From: Alitta virens
Lineage: Eukaryota > Annelida > Polychaeta > Phyllodocida > Nereididae
DNA: 64,000 nucleotides
Reading direction: 5' to 3'
Assembly (NCBI GenBank): GCA_932294295.1
Contig: OW028575.1
Coordinates: forward strand, 13,272,058-13,336,057
Part shown: one piece after another, positions 45,240 to 55,615 of the stretch
Position numbering within the stretch: the stretch's first letter is position 1
Layout of the letters: every line of letters begins with the position of its first letter
Translations under genes and position numbers: made by a program
Notes under the pieces: generated by a model
Seen by the model: the letters and a program-made list of their open reading frames with translations, nothing else
Database searches by the model: none
What the model was told of the DNA's origin: nothing

Positions 45240-45985
45240 TAACTTGAAGTTTGTTATATTCTCCATTGTATTATCTGATGCTTGTCAGTGACCATAAGAA
45301 ATAGCAGTACCCATAGGGTACTGCAAATAGCTATAACGATGAAAAAATGGCAAAAATTATCATTGCAGAAATAGGAAACTACAGAGGTTTTTATGGGTTA
45401 GAAAGTTGGGCTTTGACTTTGTTAACATTTATATCTATTTTGTGTATGTTTCTCCATGACACTCGTGTAAAACTATGACCAAAAAACAAAGTGGGATATT
45501 TATTTTAGTTTATACTATCTCCTAGCTGTAACTAACAAGGTGTTAGAATCTGTGACGTGGTAGACGCACTGAGCTCATACCAGTTGGGCAGCATCATTAC
45601 ATCAGACAATAGGACGTGTAAGTTGATTTTGCGCTTTTTATGCCGCTTTGAAGCAATGAATCCGTGAAGTGAGGCGAGTAATCGACCACTAGTAATCTTG
45701 TCTATTTACGTTTTATTTTGACAAATATTGACCTGTAGATGATAGATACATCAAGAAAATGTTATTCCTGATTGTAAAGACTTTTACATGCTTTATTCCT
45801 TTTAAAAATATCTGATCATTAATTTTTCGCCTAATTTAAATATGGCGGCATTGGGTACCAAAGTATGGCAACAGCGTGATTGGCGCTGCAGTGTTAATAA
45901 TAATTTGAACATAACTTTCACACCCTTTAATGACTTTAGTGTCAAATGTAAACTTTCAGTAGACTGAAATTTTTAAAAAGATGAA
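45240..45985. other. Intergenic sequence, no gene seen
   Basis: No supported coding or RNA gene on either strand. Confidence 0.4.
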
Positions 45986-45989
45986 GTTT

Positions 45990-46130
45990 ATGCAGCGTGG
46001 TCTAGTGGTAAGATGCTCACCTGCTCCTCTAAAGGACTGGGGTTCAATATCTTCCATATCTCTGCATAAAGAAATCCCACAGTGAAGATCATTCCCCTGA
46101 TCATTCCTGGATTAGCCTAAGTGACCTCAC
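45990..46130 (+). mobile_element. tRNA-derived SINE head
   Basis: A box (GTGGTCTAGTGGTAAGATGC) and B box (GGGTTCAATAT) are spaced as in a tRNA, but the acceptor stem does not pair, so it is not a working tRNA gene. Confidence 0.6.
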
Positions 46131-46139
46131 TTGTTTGTT

Positions 46140-46355
46140 TGATGGTCTGACCTTTCCCATCACCAAATGGTGGTGATGGGGGATTAGGGCTTTACGTCCC
46201 GTATTTCTGCACCTGTTGGGCTAATTAGGACAGGCAGGGACCATGGCAATGAGAAGATGGATGAAACAACCATATCCAACTTCGGCTCGACCGGGAATTC
46301 AACCCAGGACCCAGTGGTGTGGAGCCCAGCACGCTATCACTGAGCTAGGCCCCTA
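46140..46355 (-). mobile_element. tRNA-derived SINE, minus strand
   Basis: Read on the minus strand the element starts near 46355 with GGGGCCTAGCTCAGTGATAG (A box), then a GGGTTGAATTCCC B box near 46295. A body follows that is shared with the fragment at 35755-35815. It lies tail to tail with the plus-strand SINE at 45990. Confidence 0.65.
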
Positions 46356-49300
46356 CCAATTGACAGGTGAAGGCCCCATGGTTTGGGTTGAAGCATAGCC
46401 TTTATTTTTTGTGTGGAAATATTGAACTATATTCACTATCATGATCTTGCCTCTTTCATGTTTCAAACCAACATAAGTCACATTAGTGACATAGAAGTGG
46501 TTTTTGGATGCCCTGCCATTTTTTTTAATCTAAAGTTAAAAAATTGATTTGTTTATGTTTATGTATAACACAAAAGAGATGAACACAATTGTTTTCATTA
46601 TATCATATTTTATATCATCAAGTCATATATCAACGTTATTTGATTGTCATTTCAAGTTTTCAAATACAACGTTGTAAAGTCAACGTTGAACAGCCATGGT
46701 ATGAAATAAAACACAATCATTGATATTTAGCTCTGAAATGTATGGAGTACTCTAAGATGATGACGTACACAGAGGCAGGAGATACAGACAGAAATCAGTG
46801 TACACATTACAAAATCACAAGAATCCATTATAATTTGTTTTTAAATCATTTAAACCAATATTTGAATCAATTGCTATGATTTAAAACTCAAGTCTTTTTG
46901 TATCATTTAATTGGAATCTTTTCTTACTACCTCCTACCTCTGGGTAAACCGATGCAACAGGGTTGCCATGGTAACGAGAAATAAATAAATAAACAACTAT
47001 ATACAGTCATAACAATAACCAGATCGGGTGGTCCTTCTACCAATAAAATAATACATTGACATTTGCTACCTAAACACAACAGTGGATATTAAGTTACAAA
47101 AACAAATTTTGCAGTTCTATAGGGATATCACAATGGCGTGTCTCACATCCATAGAATTAATAAATACAAAATATAGCAGTCAGAAAAGTGTAAGGTGTAC
47201 TAAAATAGAGATTTGCCTATTTCATAAATAGAATACCCTATAGTAATACACATAGGTCAGTTGGGTGAATACTATAGCATGATTTCGTGTAACTGGCATA
47301 AATGGCATTATGACATTAGTATGACATTATTATGACATTATTATTGAAAGGTTACAGGTCATTTGCAGTGCATGAAAATGTCATTCATAGACAGGATCAA
47401 TTGTACACAATAAACATAACCTCTAGTGACCAAATAGGAGTTACAAAATATGTAATATTTCATATAGTGCAGCTTTTACAAAGTTACAGTACACAATAGA
47501 GTGATTAAAATTAAATGTAAACATTATTGCACTTAACATACAGTTTGAATATTGAAATAAATCACATATTTCAAAATATCTGTTTGTAATGATATAACTG
47601 TACATAAGTAAGGTATTCTATGAACATAGTAGGTATAATAAGTTATAAGATGCTAATAAATAATAATAACTATATCTATAGAAACTTCGATGTTGCTGGC
47701 ATGGGCTTGTTTGTAACACCAGGAATGGTTCTAACACAGGATGCTGCGAGGCGTGTAAACAATTGCAAATACACTTGGAATTTGACACATGGAGCTGAAC
47801 CTGCATACACATGATTCTGTGCACATGAAAACCTATAAGAGTGAATAGCAGGGGAGGAAGGCTATAAGGCAATGGTGTGACAGACAGACACCTTGGCACA
47901 TTGATAGAATAAGTCTTAATACTGGTGCACGTGGTGATGTGGCAGCTGGTGTCGGACCGTCGGTACTTGACTGGGGTTCTGACCATTCATTTTTTAAATG
48001 CGTCCACTCCACATGTCCACTTATGGTCATCTCTTAAAGTTGTCATTGCATTATGTGACCAGATGGCAACTGTCGTGCATATCAATAATATTGTCATCAT
48101 AAAGACGTTGTGGATTTTATGTCAAACCAAAGTGTCATTTCATTAATTGCGTTCGTTTTGATTTATTCTTTTTGTCAATGACATAAGTTGTGTTATATTA
48201 ATAGCATCATGAACTATATGATCTATGTTACAACGTTTTTATCGTTATTTTTAACGATTTCTTGGCTGTTGTCATCAGCCATTGGAATACTATATTGAAG
48301 ATATTTGCATTTTTGTTTTTAACTGTGACAGTCATTGTTCCAAAATATATGTACATTATCATGTTTCTTTATTCAGCTACATTAATTTTAGACAAAGATG
48401 CTGCTGCTGCTGCTGTTGTTGTTGTGACAGCCTCGTGCTGTGGTATGCTGTTGTTCATTGTGTTGCAGTGTTTGATGCTGTTTTTTGTTGTTGCTTACTA
48501 CACTATATTTTGTTTACACTGCCCCTGTGGATGATTATATGGCATCATGCCATTTGCAGTTATTCTTAGTCAGAGCAGAAATATGTGGCCACTGGGAATA
48601 CTATGTGACAGGCAAAGATTTAAACAGGTACAGGTGTAGCTTCACGTGACACACCCTGTGACGTAGCGTCTTTCTGGTGTAAACTTGAATTTTGCAGTTG
48701 CTGTGATGCTGTTATGCTATGACAACAAAATTTAATGTTGGAATTATTGACACAAAGAGTGGATCTCATCCCTCAGGTATTTTGACACCTATTTCCCCAA
48801 GGCGCCCAGCAACCATCACACCAGCTGCCGTAGCCACTAGCAACTATCACTAATAGGCCATTATGACGTCACAATTACATTCAGTGAATATGTAACGCCA
48901 TATTTATGACCATATATATATATATATATATAGATATATATATGTATATACGACTGTTTCCCTAAAACAAGCTTCCCTATAAAACTACCCATATGAAGCA
49001 CCTTTCAAAACATCCTCATTTTCATAATTCACATTTCATTTTTCAATACTGTCATTGTCAGCCTATTTACGCATTATATTTACCATATTTACATCCACAT
49101 ATCACTTTAAGCTCAATGCCTACTGGTTTCTGTACAATATGCAATTAACATTGTTCTGTATCAGCTACATTCTGTGCCCATGTGTGTTAATCATACAGTA
49201 TAATCGTGTAGTACATGTATTGAGATTCATGACACTCATGACATCCATGATATGAAATCATACATTGTGGTTTGAACTTTTTCTCTGCATCTCCTTTTGA

Positions 49301-50124
49301 TATACAAAGTTCTCTTATATATCTTATTACAAACACTAGAACCTAACAGCAGTATGTGTGTACGCTTTATCTTTATCAACCCACAACATTTGGAAACTCA
49401 ATTGCCTCTTATCAAATGATCATAAATACCTTACTGTCAGATCAGAGGGTTATGTGTCATTTTTGAGGAGTGTAGCAAACTGTTGAGAGATATATGTAAC
49501 TCATAATTCTTTCTTTTCTTCAGATCCTTCATGAACTACGTTGGAGTTAATATAAATCATAATATTGCCAGCCATAAATCCCTCTTGATGGTCAAAACTT
49601 CAAAAGATAAACAGACCTTCATCAAAGTAAGAGCCACGGTCATTGATTGATACAGTAAACAAACACAGGTGTATGAAGGTTTCTGTTTACCTCTGTATAT
49701 TCTATAATCTTCTATATTGTATATTAGAGTATTTTTGGAGTCTCACTCGAGTTTCTTCATGTACAAAGGGCGCAATGAAACTGTGAGTTCTGTCCTGACC
49801 AAGTCACTTCTCGTCATTTCACTGGATGTCTCCTGAAACAGGGCAGTAGCAGAATGTCAGAGCAGTAGTATATTGAAAGGGTACTCTGGTAGTGAAGACC
49901 TTATAATGGGGAAAGTCATGCTTGTGAGAGTTCTGTGAATGCTTATGAAGACTGCTGGTCCATTAATAAGTAAGAGTTTGGCACAATCATCATGCAATGG
50001 CATGCTTAAGTGGAGAGAGCATGGACGTCAGATGCTATGAGCCACACCAGGGCTAGCAAGGTTGTTGAGGATGTTGCTGTTGCTTTTGTTGTTGCTGTTG
50101 CAGTTAATAAACGTTGTTGTCTGA
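46356..50124. other. Gene-poor sequence left of the kinase gene
   Basis: No coding region is supported. It contains a short tandem repeat (TATGACATTAT, 47309-47344), a (GCT)n(GTT)n stretch near 48400-48425 and an (AT)n tract at 48912-48950. The part nearest the kinase may belong to its 3' untranslated region if the polyadenylation site is distant. Confidence 0.4.
48912..48950. repeat. (AT)n microsatellite
   Basis: AT/TA dinucleotide tract with a G interruption. Confidence 0.85.
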
Positions 50125-50130
50125 TTTATT
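50125..50130 (-). terminator. Candidate polyadenylation signal of the kinase gene
   Basis: AATAAA on the minus strand, about 200 nt after the stop codon at 50332. Other hexamers lie further downstream, so the true site is uncertain. Confidence 0.35.
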
Positions 50131-50331
50131 TTTGCAAGTGAAAGGCCTCAGTGGCAAAAAAAGCAAAGCAGGCATCAAGCACTGGTCAGGCGTCCAGCTG
50201 AAGGGTTTGTCCACTTGTTAGTCCACGAAGGGTGTTAGTGCATGGTCCCAGGCCTTGGTCAGTTCAAACAATATATACAAAATAAGGAAGGCCTGGTGCA
50301 CATGTAATTCAAGGTAGGGTGCACGGTCATT

Positions 50332-51432
50332 TTACGTGGATAGGACCCACTCAGAGATCCGTCTTTCTCTCAACTTTTTGCTCACCTTAGTGTCTATGCC
50401 ATGCTTTTCCAACATGGCGTTCAGTTCGTCCATTGGGTCACTCACACTGCTTTCTTCTTGCTGTTCCTCTGCAGGTGATTTGCTGGAACTGGACTGTGTC
50501 ATCCACTCATCCTCTAGATATTTATATACCTCCCTGATCGTGCACCTCTTCTCGTGTCGAGGTTCCAGGAGGCGGCGAAACAGTCTGAGTAAACGTGGAG
50601 TGAACTTCCTCCACTGAGAGGGCACCTTGGTCGTCTTGCGCTTCTGCCAAGCTACGAATTCCGTGTAAAATAAATCCCTATGATGAGCCAGTTCCCAGGG
50701 AAAGTTGCCTGTTAATGTGCAAAAGATGAGCACAGCAAAAGCCCACACGTCAGAACTGGTCTCCACTGTGTATCGTTCACCTTTCAGGGCCTCACAAATC
50801 TCAGGTGGGGTGTAGGGGATACCTGTACTGACCTTTCTTACCAGAGTCCCCACCTTCTTGGTCATGCCAAAGTCCATCAGCTTAATCTTGTGGAATCTCT
50901 CGTCAAAAAGGAGAATGTTTTCAGGCTTAATGTCTCTATGAGCGAGGTTTTTGCTGTGCATGAACTCCAAGGCCGATGCCAGTTGCTTGATAACGGATTT
51001 TGTGTGGGCTTCCGAGAGCCCCACTTGGGGTGTTATGGCCTCAAAGAGGTCTCCTAAGGGAGCGTATTCCTGTGCAAAGACGTAGGATGTTGGGGTTTCG
51101 AAGGCAACGTCAAAAGTGTTGAGGATGGAACGATGGGGTGACAGGTAGTAGCTGTAGTTGAACTCCCTCAGAAAGTCCTTTAACTTCGTGTTTGGCTTGG
51201 GAAGCACCTTCAGGGCCACCTTAGTGTCTGTGTGTTTGCACTGGCATAGCAGGGCTTTCCCGTAGGTCCCCGAGCCAAGCTCCTTGATGACGTCATAGTG
51301 GTCCTCAAGGTCTTGTTGGTAGAGGCTTTCGGAGATGCTGCTTCGGGGTGAACAGTCTGGGTTCATTATGGTACCCCCGACCGTCAGCCTTTTACCCCCG
51401 CCGGACGATTCGCTTTTGCCCTCCACCTTCAT
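50332..51432 (-). CDS. SBK1-like serine/threonine protein kinase
   Basis: An uninterrupted 366-codon frame from the first in-frame ATG (51432) to TAA. The frame stays open upstream to a stop at 51549, so an upstream coding exon cannot be ruled out. Numbered from the ATG: glycine loop GSGTYG (53-58), catalytic Lys in VALK (75), helix-C Glu (90), HRDIKPEN (165-172), DFG (187-189) and SSDVWAF (226-232). A basic region and an acidic Ser/Glu tail follow. QEYAPLGDLFEAI, TPQVGL and LTGNFPWE are characteristic of the SBK (SH3-binding domain kinase) family. The APE motif reads PPE (209-211), and the position after the loop's last Gly-Lys is Ala where Val is usual. All catalytic residues are present, so it should be active; substrates are not predictable. 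No intron interrupts the kinase domain. Confidence in family is high, in the start moderate. Confidence 0.93.
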   Translation of the reverse strand: MKVEGKSESSGGGKRLTVGGTIMNPDCSPRSSISESLYQQDLEDHYDVIKELGSGTYGKALLCQCKHTDTKVALKVLPKPNTKLKDFLREFNYSYYLSPHRSILNTFDVAFETPTSYVFAQEYAPLGDLFEAITPQVGLSEAHTKSVIKQLASALEFMHSKNLAHRDIKPENILLFDERFHKIKLMDFGMTKKVGTLVRKVSTGIPYTPPEICEALKGERYTVETSSDVWAFAVLIFCTLTGNFPWELAHHRDLFYTEFVAWQKRKTTKVPSQWRKFTPRLLRLFRRLLEPRHEKRCTIREVYKYLEDEWMTQSSSSKSPAEEQQEESSVSDPMDELNAMLEKHGIDTKVSKKLRERRISEWVLST

Positions 51433-51549
51433 TGGGGAAGCTGGGCTCGTGGGGCTGACTGTGGTGGCTGACAAGGCTGCTGCAGCCTCTTCGCTGCTAG
51501 GCCCCCCCTGAGCTCCCTCCAGGGCTCGACTAGGTCCTTCTCTCGCTCA

Positions 51550-52300
51550 GGCAATTCCCATACAAGCGATTTGTGGGTGATGCGGACTGCGCCGCTCTGC
51601 ACTAGTCGTCTCAGCACATGTCCACCGAATGATGTAAGCTGACTGACCGTGGGCTGTGTTGACCAGCTGACAGAGCGGACCACTCTGCTCGCACACCACT
51701 ATCACGTCTGTCCCTGCAGGCAGTATTCACCGTAATAACTGGGTCCACCACAGTCCTTATGATGCGTGGACAATGTATATAATTCTAGTACATTCCTCTT
51801 CTCCCTGTTTCTAATGCGGTATGTTATGATGCTCTGCCTCTGCTGCTGGGCTGTCGCGGCCACAGCTGATGCACTGAAACTGCTGACTCAAACTAACTTT
51901 GCAGTGGCTGGGATCGGCTCAGTCCCTGATCTATATATTCCCAGTGGATGGCTATGCGCGACTAATCTCTCCAATAACGGCGTGTATTGGTCAGCTCATC
52001 CTTCTCTCACCCAATACATGTGAATCCTGTCTCTGTCTGCTACTTACTGCCAACACAGACGACGGTCTTAAGTTCGCTGCTGGCGACGTCATGTGCTATT
52101 TTTGGCGCGCTGCCGCCGTCTTCGAGTGACGTATTTTGCAGCAGCAGCATCAGCAGCTGTAGCAGCAGGCAGGGGAGGCAGCAGCTTGGAGATCGGGAGA
52201 GAGAAAGAGAGCTGGGCCAGCCTCACAGCAGCAGAGTTAGCAGCAGCAATCTACTGCTGCTGCTGCCATTGCTGCTGAAGGATGTACATTTCACCATGAA
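51550..52300. promoter_or_regulatory. GC-richer region upstream of the kinase, probable 5' UTR/promoter
   Basis: Compared with its surroundings this stretch is richer in G, C and CpG, with ggcgcgc at 52102-52108 and two cgacgtca/gtgacgt half-CRE-like sites near 52085-52092 and 52127-52133. It starts just upstream of the kinase frame. No TATA box is obvious. Reading frames here use non-ATG starts or low-complexity sequence and are not called as genes. Confidence 0.4.
52138..52276. repeat. Imperfect CAG/CTG trinucleotide repeats
   Basis: Interrupted runs of GCAGCA and its complement TGCTGC occur on the same strand, so parts can pair (for example about 52237-52246 with 52253-52262). A second cluster lies at 52483-52545. 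Confidence 0.8.
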
Positions 52301-52482
52301 TTTTTCTTTAGCTAAGATACTGCTGGTGCTGCCAGAAATAAACAAACATAAAAAATTATGGACCTCCTGCAGCTTTTCCAACGTTCACCTACTTCTCAAG
52401 GTTTAAGATGCTTTACAGAGGTGTTACGTAACAGCTGTGCATAGCTGATGAAGATGCAAAGTTGGGTGCACCCCTGTGAAGA

Positions 52483-52545
52483 CAGCAGCAGTAGCAGCAG
52501 CTAGAAAGGGCATGGTGCAGCAGTAGCAGCATCAGCAGCAGCCAG
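52483..52545. repeat. Second imperfect CAG cluster
   Basis: Several CAGCAG/GTAGCAGCAG runs interrupted by unique bases. Confidence 0.75.
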
Positions 52546-52809
52546 GCATCATTGATTTTCCCTCATCAATTCCCCTGCATCAGCATTTTCTAGTCCTTGC
52601 TGTGACAACAGTACTGGGAATGCTACTGTAACTGACCTTGCACCGCCCTGTATGTGAATCAATGAGGGCAACTGGTCGTCATCTTGCTTTGAATAGTCGC
52701 ATTACATAACTGCTATTTTTGATATTTTGTTCCTTATCGTATCAATGTCATTCTAATCATTTGTATCAGTGCTATTGTGCCGAAGCTTTATTAAGTCAGT
52801 CAGCTTACA

Positions 52810-53045
52810 TGACCATTTGCCAGAGGATCACGTAATGATGAGATGATAAGGCTTGGAGTCTACGTATAACATGTTTCGCTTTCACCCCCTGGTTGGGGTC
52901 TTTGACTAGCCTCTGCACAGACACCGAGGACAGCTGAGTAACCAGGTGATGAATCGAAAACTGAACAATCTGTTGAGCTGGCCTGTTTTATATCTGGCCA
53001 ATGCCTTGACCACTGGCCCACCAAGCACAGCTGAAGGTCATGTAA
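52810..53045 (-). mobile_element. Probable tRNA-derived SINE
   Basis: The minus strand begins near 53035 with GGTGGGCCAGTGGTCAAGGC (A-box-like) and has a TTTTCGATTCATC B-box-like motif near 52955. The far end (52821-52863) recurs at 28381-28424. Confidence 0.5.
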
Positions 53046-54820
53046 TTCAGAACTACCGCATTTCTTGCCATCTTACATGTTTGCTAACATTTATCCTCGC
53101 TAAATCCCCTATATATATCTAGATTATAGCATGGTTATAGAGCATATATGCTTGTAATTATCATACATGCACCTCATCGATTTTGGCATATATTACACCA
53201 TTAACTACGCCGATGTACAGCACATGCAGGCCGATAGATGATATACACATGTAAAATGTAACATAACAATATCTGAGAAATTGTGTTTATTTTTTAGATC
53301 ATATTCACGGCGTGTCAAAACTTGATGGAACCCTACATTCAATGATTATTTTCAGACAGTTTGCAAGGCCTAATTATGTGCCAATTATTGCACTCCCGTA
53401 TGGTATAAGTGACGTCAACGAGTCATTCATTATGTGCGTCAGTCAATATGGAGGAGAAAATCTAGGGATCTTTAATGGTCACGTACACCCTATGTCATTT
53501 GTCTTTGGGTTATTTTGAAAGAGAGATCACCTAAGTGCAACCAACATAACACATTTATCAATTACAATCTAGCAAATTACCTAACTGAGATCCGGACGCT
53601 GCATAGACACAATGTCATAATTAAACCTTTGGTAATTGAGTTTATGAGACATCTGAAATAATATGTCTTTTAAGAATTTATGAAATTTGATCATTGCCTG
53701 TGCTTTTTATGACAACCCGCTCCGTTATAAAGCATATAAATAGTGTGGTATTGGTTGACAGACTATTTTGGTGATATGACCTTAACACCCTGTCAGTATT
53801 AAGGCTTCAATTACTTTAGTGACCTTAAAACCTAGTGATTAAAAAATATTACCTAGCAAATTGTTATTCAATAGTAAAGTTAATTTTGGAGCAAAATGCA
53901 TCATGACCTTTTAAACTTTTAGGTGAGGTGAATATACTCTTTGAATTGACCTGATGCTTATAAATGCATTTCCGTTGGATGTATTTGGTATAAGAAACAT
54001 ATGCACCGTATCTATAGTTTAAGTTGAAGGATTTTGGTACTGCTAATACAACAGGAAACCGCTGAGTTTCAATTACAGTTGCTTTTGAATTATTTGTAAT
54101 ATCTTCAGCGACGAGGTGTGACAAACCTTGAGAAATATAATATATTATTTATAAATAGTTAACCAATAATTCTCTCATCCGTTTCCGGGCGCCGCCATCT
54201 TTCTAACTATCAATCATAGCCATCTCATGATAGTCACATATATTAAAGCTACAACTCAGTTAGGAACTTACCATCAACATTTCTGGTCTGAAAGCTTTAT
54301 TTATGGAATTATGGGTGCACCAATGTTTGAGGCTATTTCGACCTCGGCAACCATTTTTACATTAAAATAATAGCCTTCATATCTCTGTTAGCTCACCTGC
54401 TAGGACAAAAGTGGTTATTGTCCTAAAATAAGCATGTCTTGAACGTTCTATGACTATCTATCATCCAGAACCGACCTACATTGCATGCGATGTAGGGTCG
54501 GAACGACTTTTATAGGGATTCTTGGAAGTTGACATTTACGACACATTTTTCTCAATAAACACGTTAGCATACCTTATTTCGTCGTTATGTACAGGAGTAC
54601 TGCTCTGTTTACTACTGACACTCAGATTTTACTGAAAAAGCCAGTAAAAACATCCTTTTCAAGGGCATTTTCAAATTCACGTTCCTTCGTTCATGGTATC
54701 ACCCATTGCTGCCTAGTTCCACTAAAACTCACTAGAGGGCTATTATTTATTATATTGTCAGATGTTAAACAAATAAGGTATGTTTTTTTTAACCTATGAG
54801 TAAAACTGCACAGTCCGGAC
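53046..54820. other. Intergenic sequence, no gene seen
   Basis: Frames of 60-90 codons occur by chance; none has a recognisable domain. Confidence 0.4.
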
Positions 54821-54824
54821 TTCA

Positions 54825-54900
54825 CTTGAACCCAGGTCCCAGAAGAACAGCTTCACATGGCATATACTCCACCAACTGAGCTAACTTGGCACATGCAATC
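54825..54900 (-). mobile_element. tRNA-like SINE head or tRNA pseudogene
   Basis: Minus-strand AGTTAGCTCAGTTGGTGGAG (A box) and GGGTTCAAGT (B box) are spaced like a tRNA, but the ends do not form an acceptor stem. Confidence 0.55.
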
Positions 54901-55034
54901 AATATCAATTTCTTCAGACCGATCAGTGGCTCTGTTCCACATTGTTATTTATAACAGAAGTTTAAAGCAAAGTAATTATTCATAAATATAATTTAGCATT
55001 TTATTAAAATGGCATGGCAACCTAATCATAATTT

Positions 55035-55115
55035 CCACATAAGGATTTGAACCCAGTATCTCTTGAGCAGAAGGCTGATGTGCGTAACTGAGCTATCTAG
55101 TACTAGGCTGATTTG
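55035..55115 (-). mobile_element. Second tRNA-like SINE head
   Basis: Minus-strand AGATAGCTCAGTTACGCAC (A box) and GGGTTCAAATCC (B box), about 200 bp from the one at 54825 and in the same orientation. Confidence 0.55.
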
Positions 55116-55254
55116 TTGCTCTCTTATACTAGCCAATTATAACAAGGATAATGTAATGTATTGTTAATATCAACTTTATTATGTAACATCTCTGTCATGT
55201 CTGTATGTATTTTTACACGAAGCCATAATAAAAGAAACATTTCAAGGAGACCCT

Positions 55255-55615
55255 CTGAAAATATTTCAACACCTGAGTTCATAAAACGTTTGCAAAATGT
55301 TTTCCAAACATTGTTTGGGTTGTTTCATAGAAATGTTTTCAGAATAATTTATTGAACAGTTATATGAGACATGTTCCAAAAAGCATTCCAACGTTTGCTG
55401 GAAGGGTTTTTAGAAGGTAAACATTGAAACAACTTTTTATTATGTTTCTAAAACAATTTTATAAAATGTTTGGAAAACATTTTTTGGCCGTTTGCTGGAA
55501 ACATTTCGGGAAAGTTCGAGTAAAACAATTTTATAACGTTATTTAGTTGTTTGCTGGAAACATGTCAAGAAAATCTTATAAAAAGTTTTCCAAATGTGTT
55601 GACGTTGGGTAGGTG
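55255..55615. repeat. Satellite-like imperfect repeat of AAACGTTTGC / AAAATGTTT motifs
   Basis: Variants of cgtttgctggaaacattt and aaaatgttttccaaacatt recur at irregular spacing through about 350 bp, many of them partly self-complementary. The right edge reads gacgttgggtaggtg. Confidence 0.6.

Noticed and set aside
48262..48569. Two overlapping 90-95 codon membrane-like frames
   Set aside because: They depend on a (GCT)n(GTT)n repeat that gives runs of Ala/Val or Cys; neither shows a known domain.
51429..51683. Minus-strand 84-codon frame upstream of the kinase
   Set aside because: It is in a different frame from the kinase, starts at a non-ATG codon and overlaps the kinase start.
54825..55115. 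Two genuine tRNA genes
   Set aside because: A and B boxes are present but acceptor stems do not pair, and similar heads with unrelated bodies occur elsewhere, so they are SINE heads or pseudogenes.
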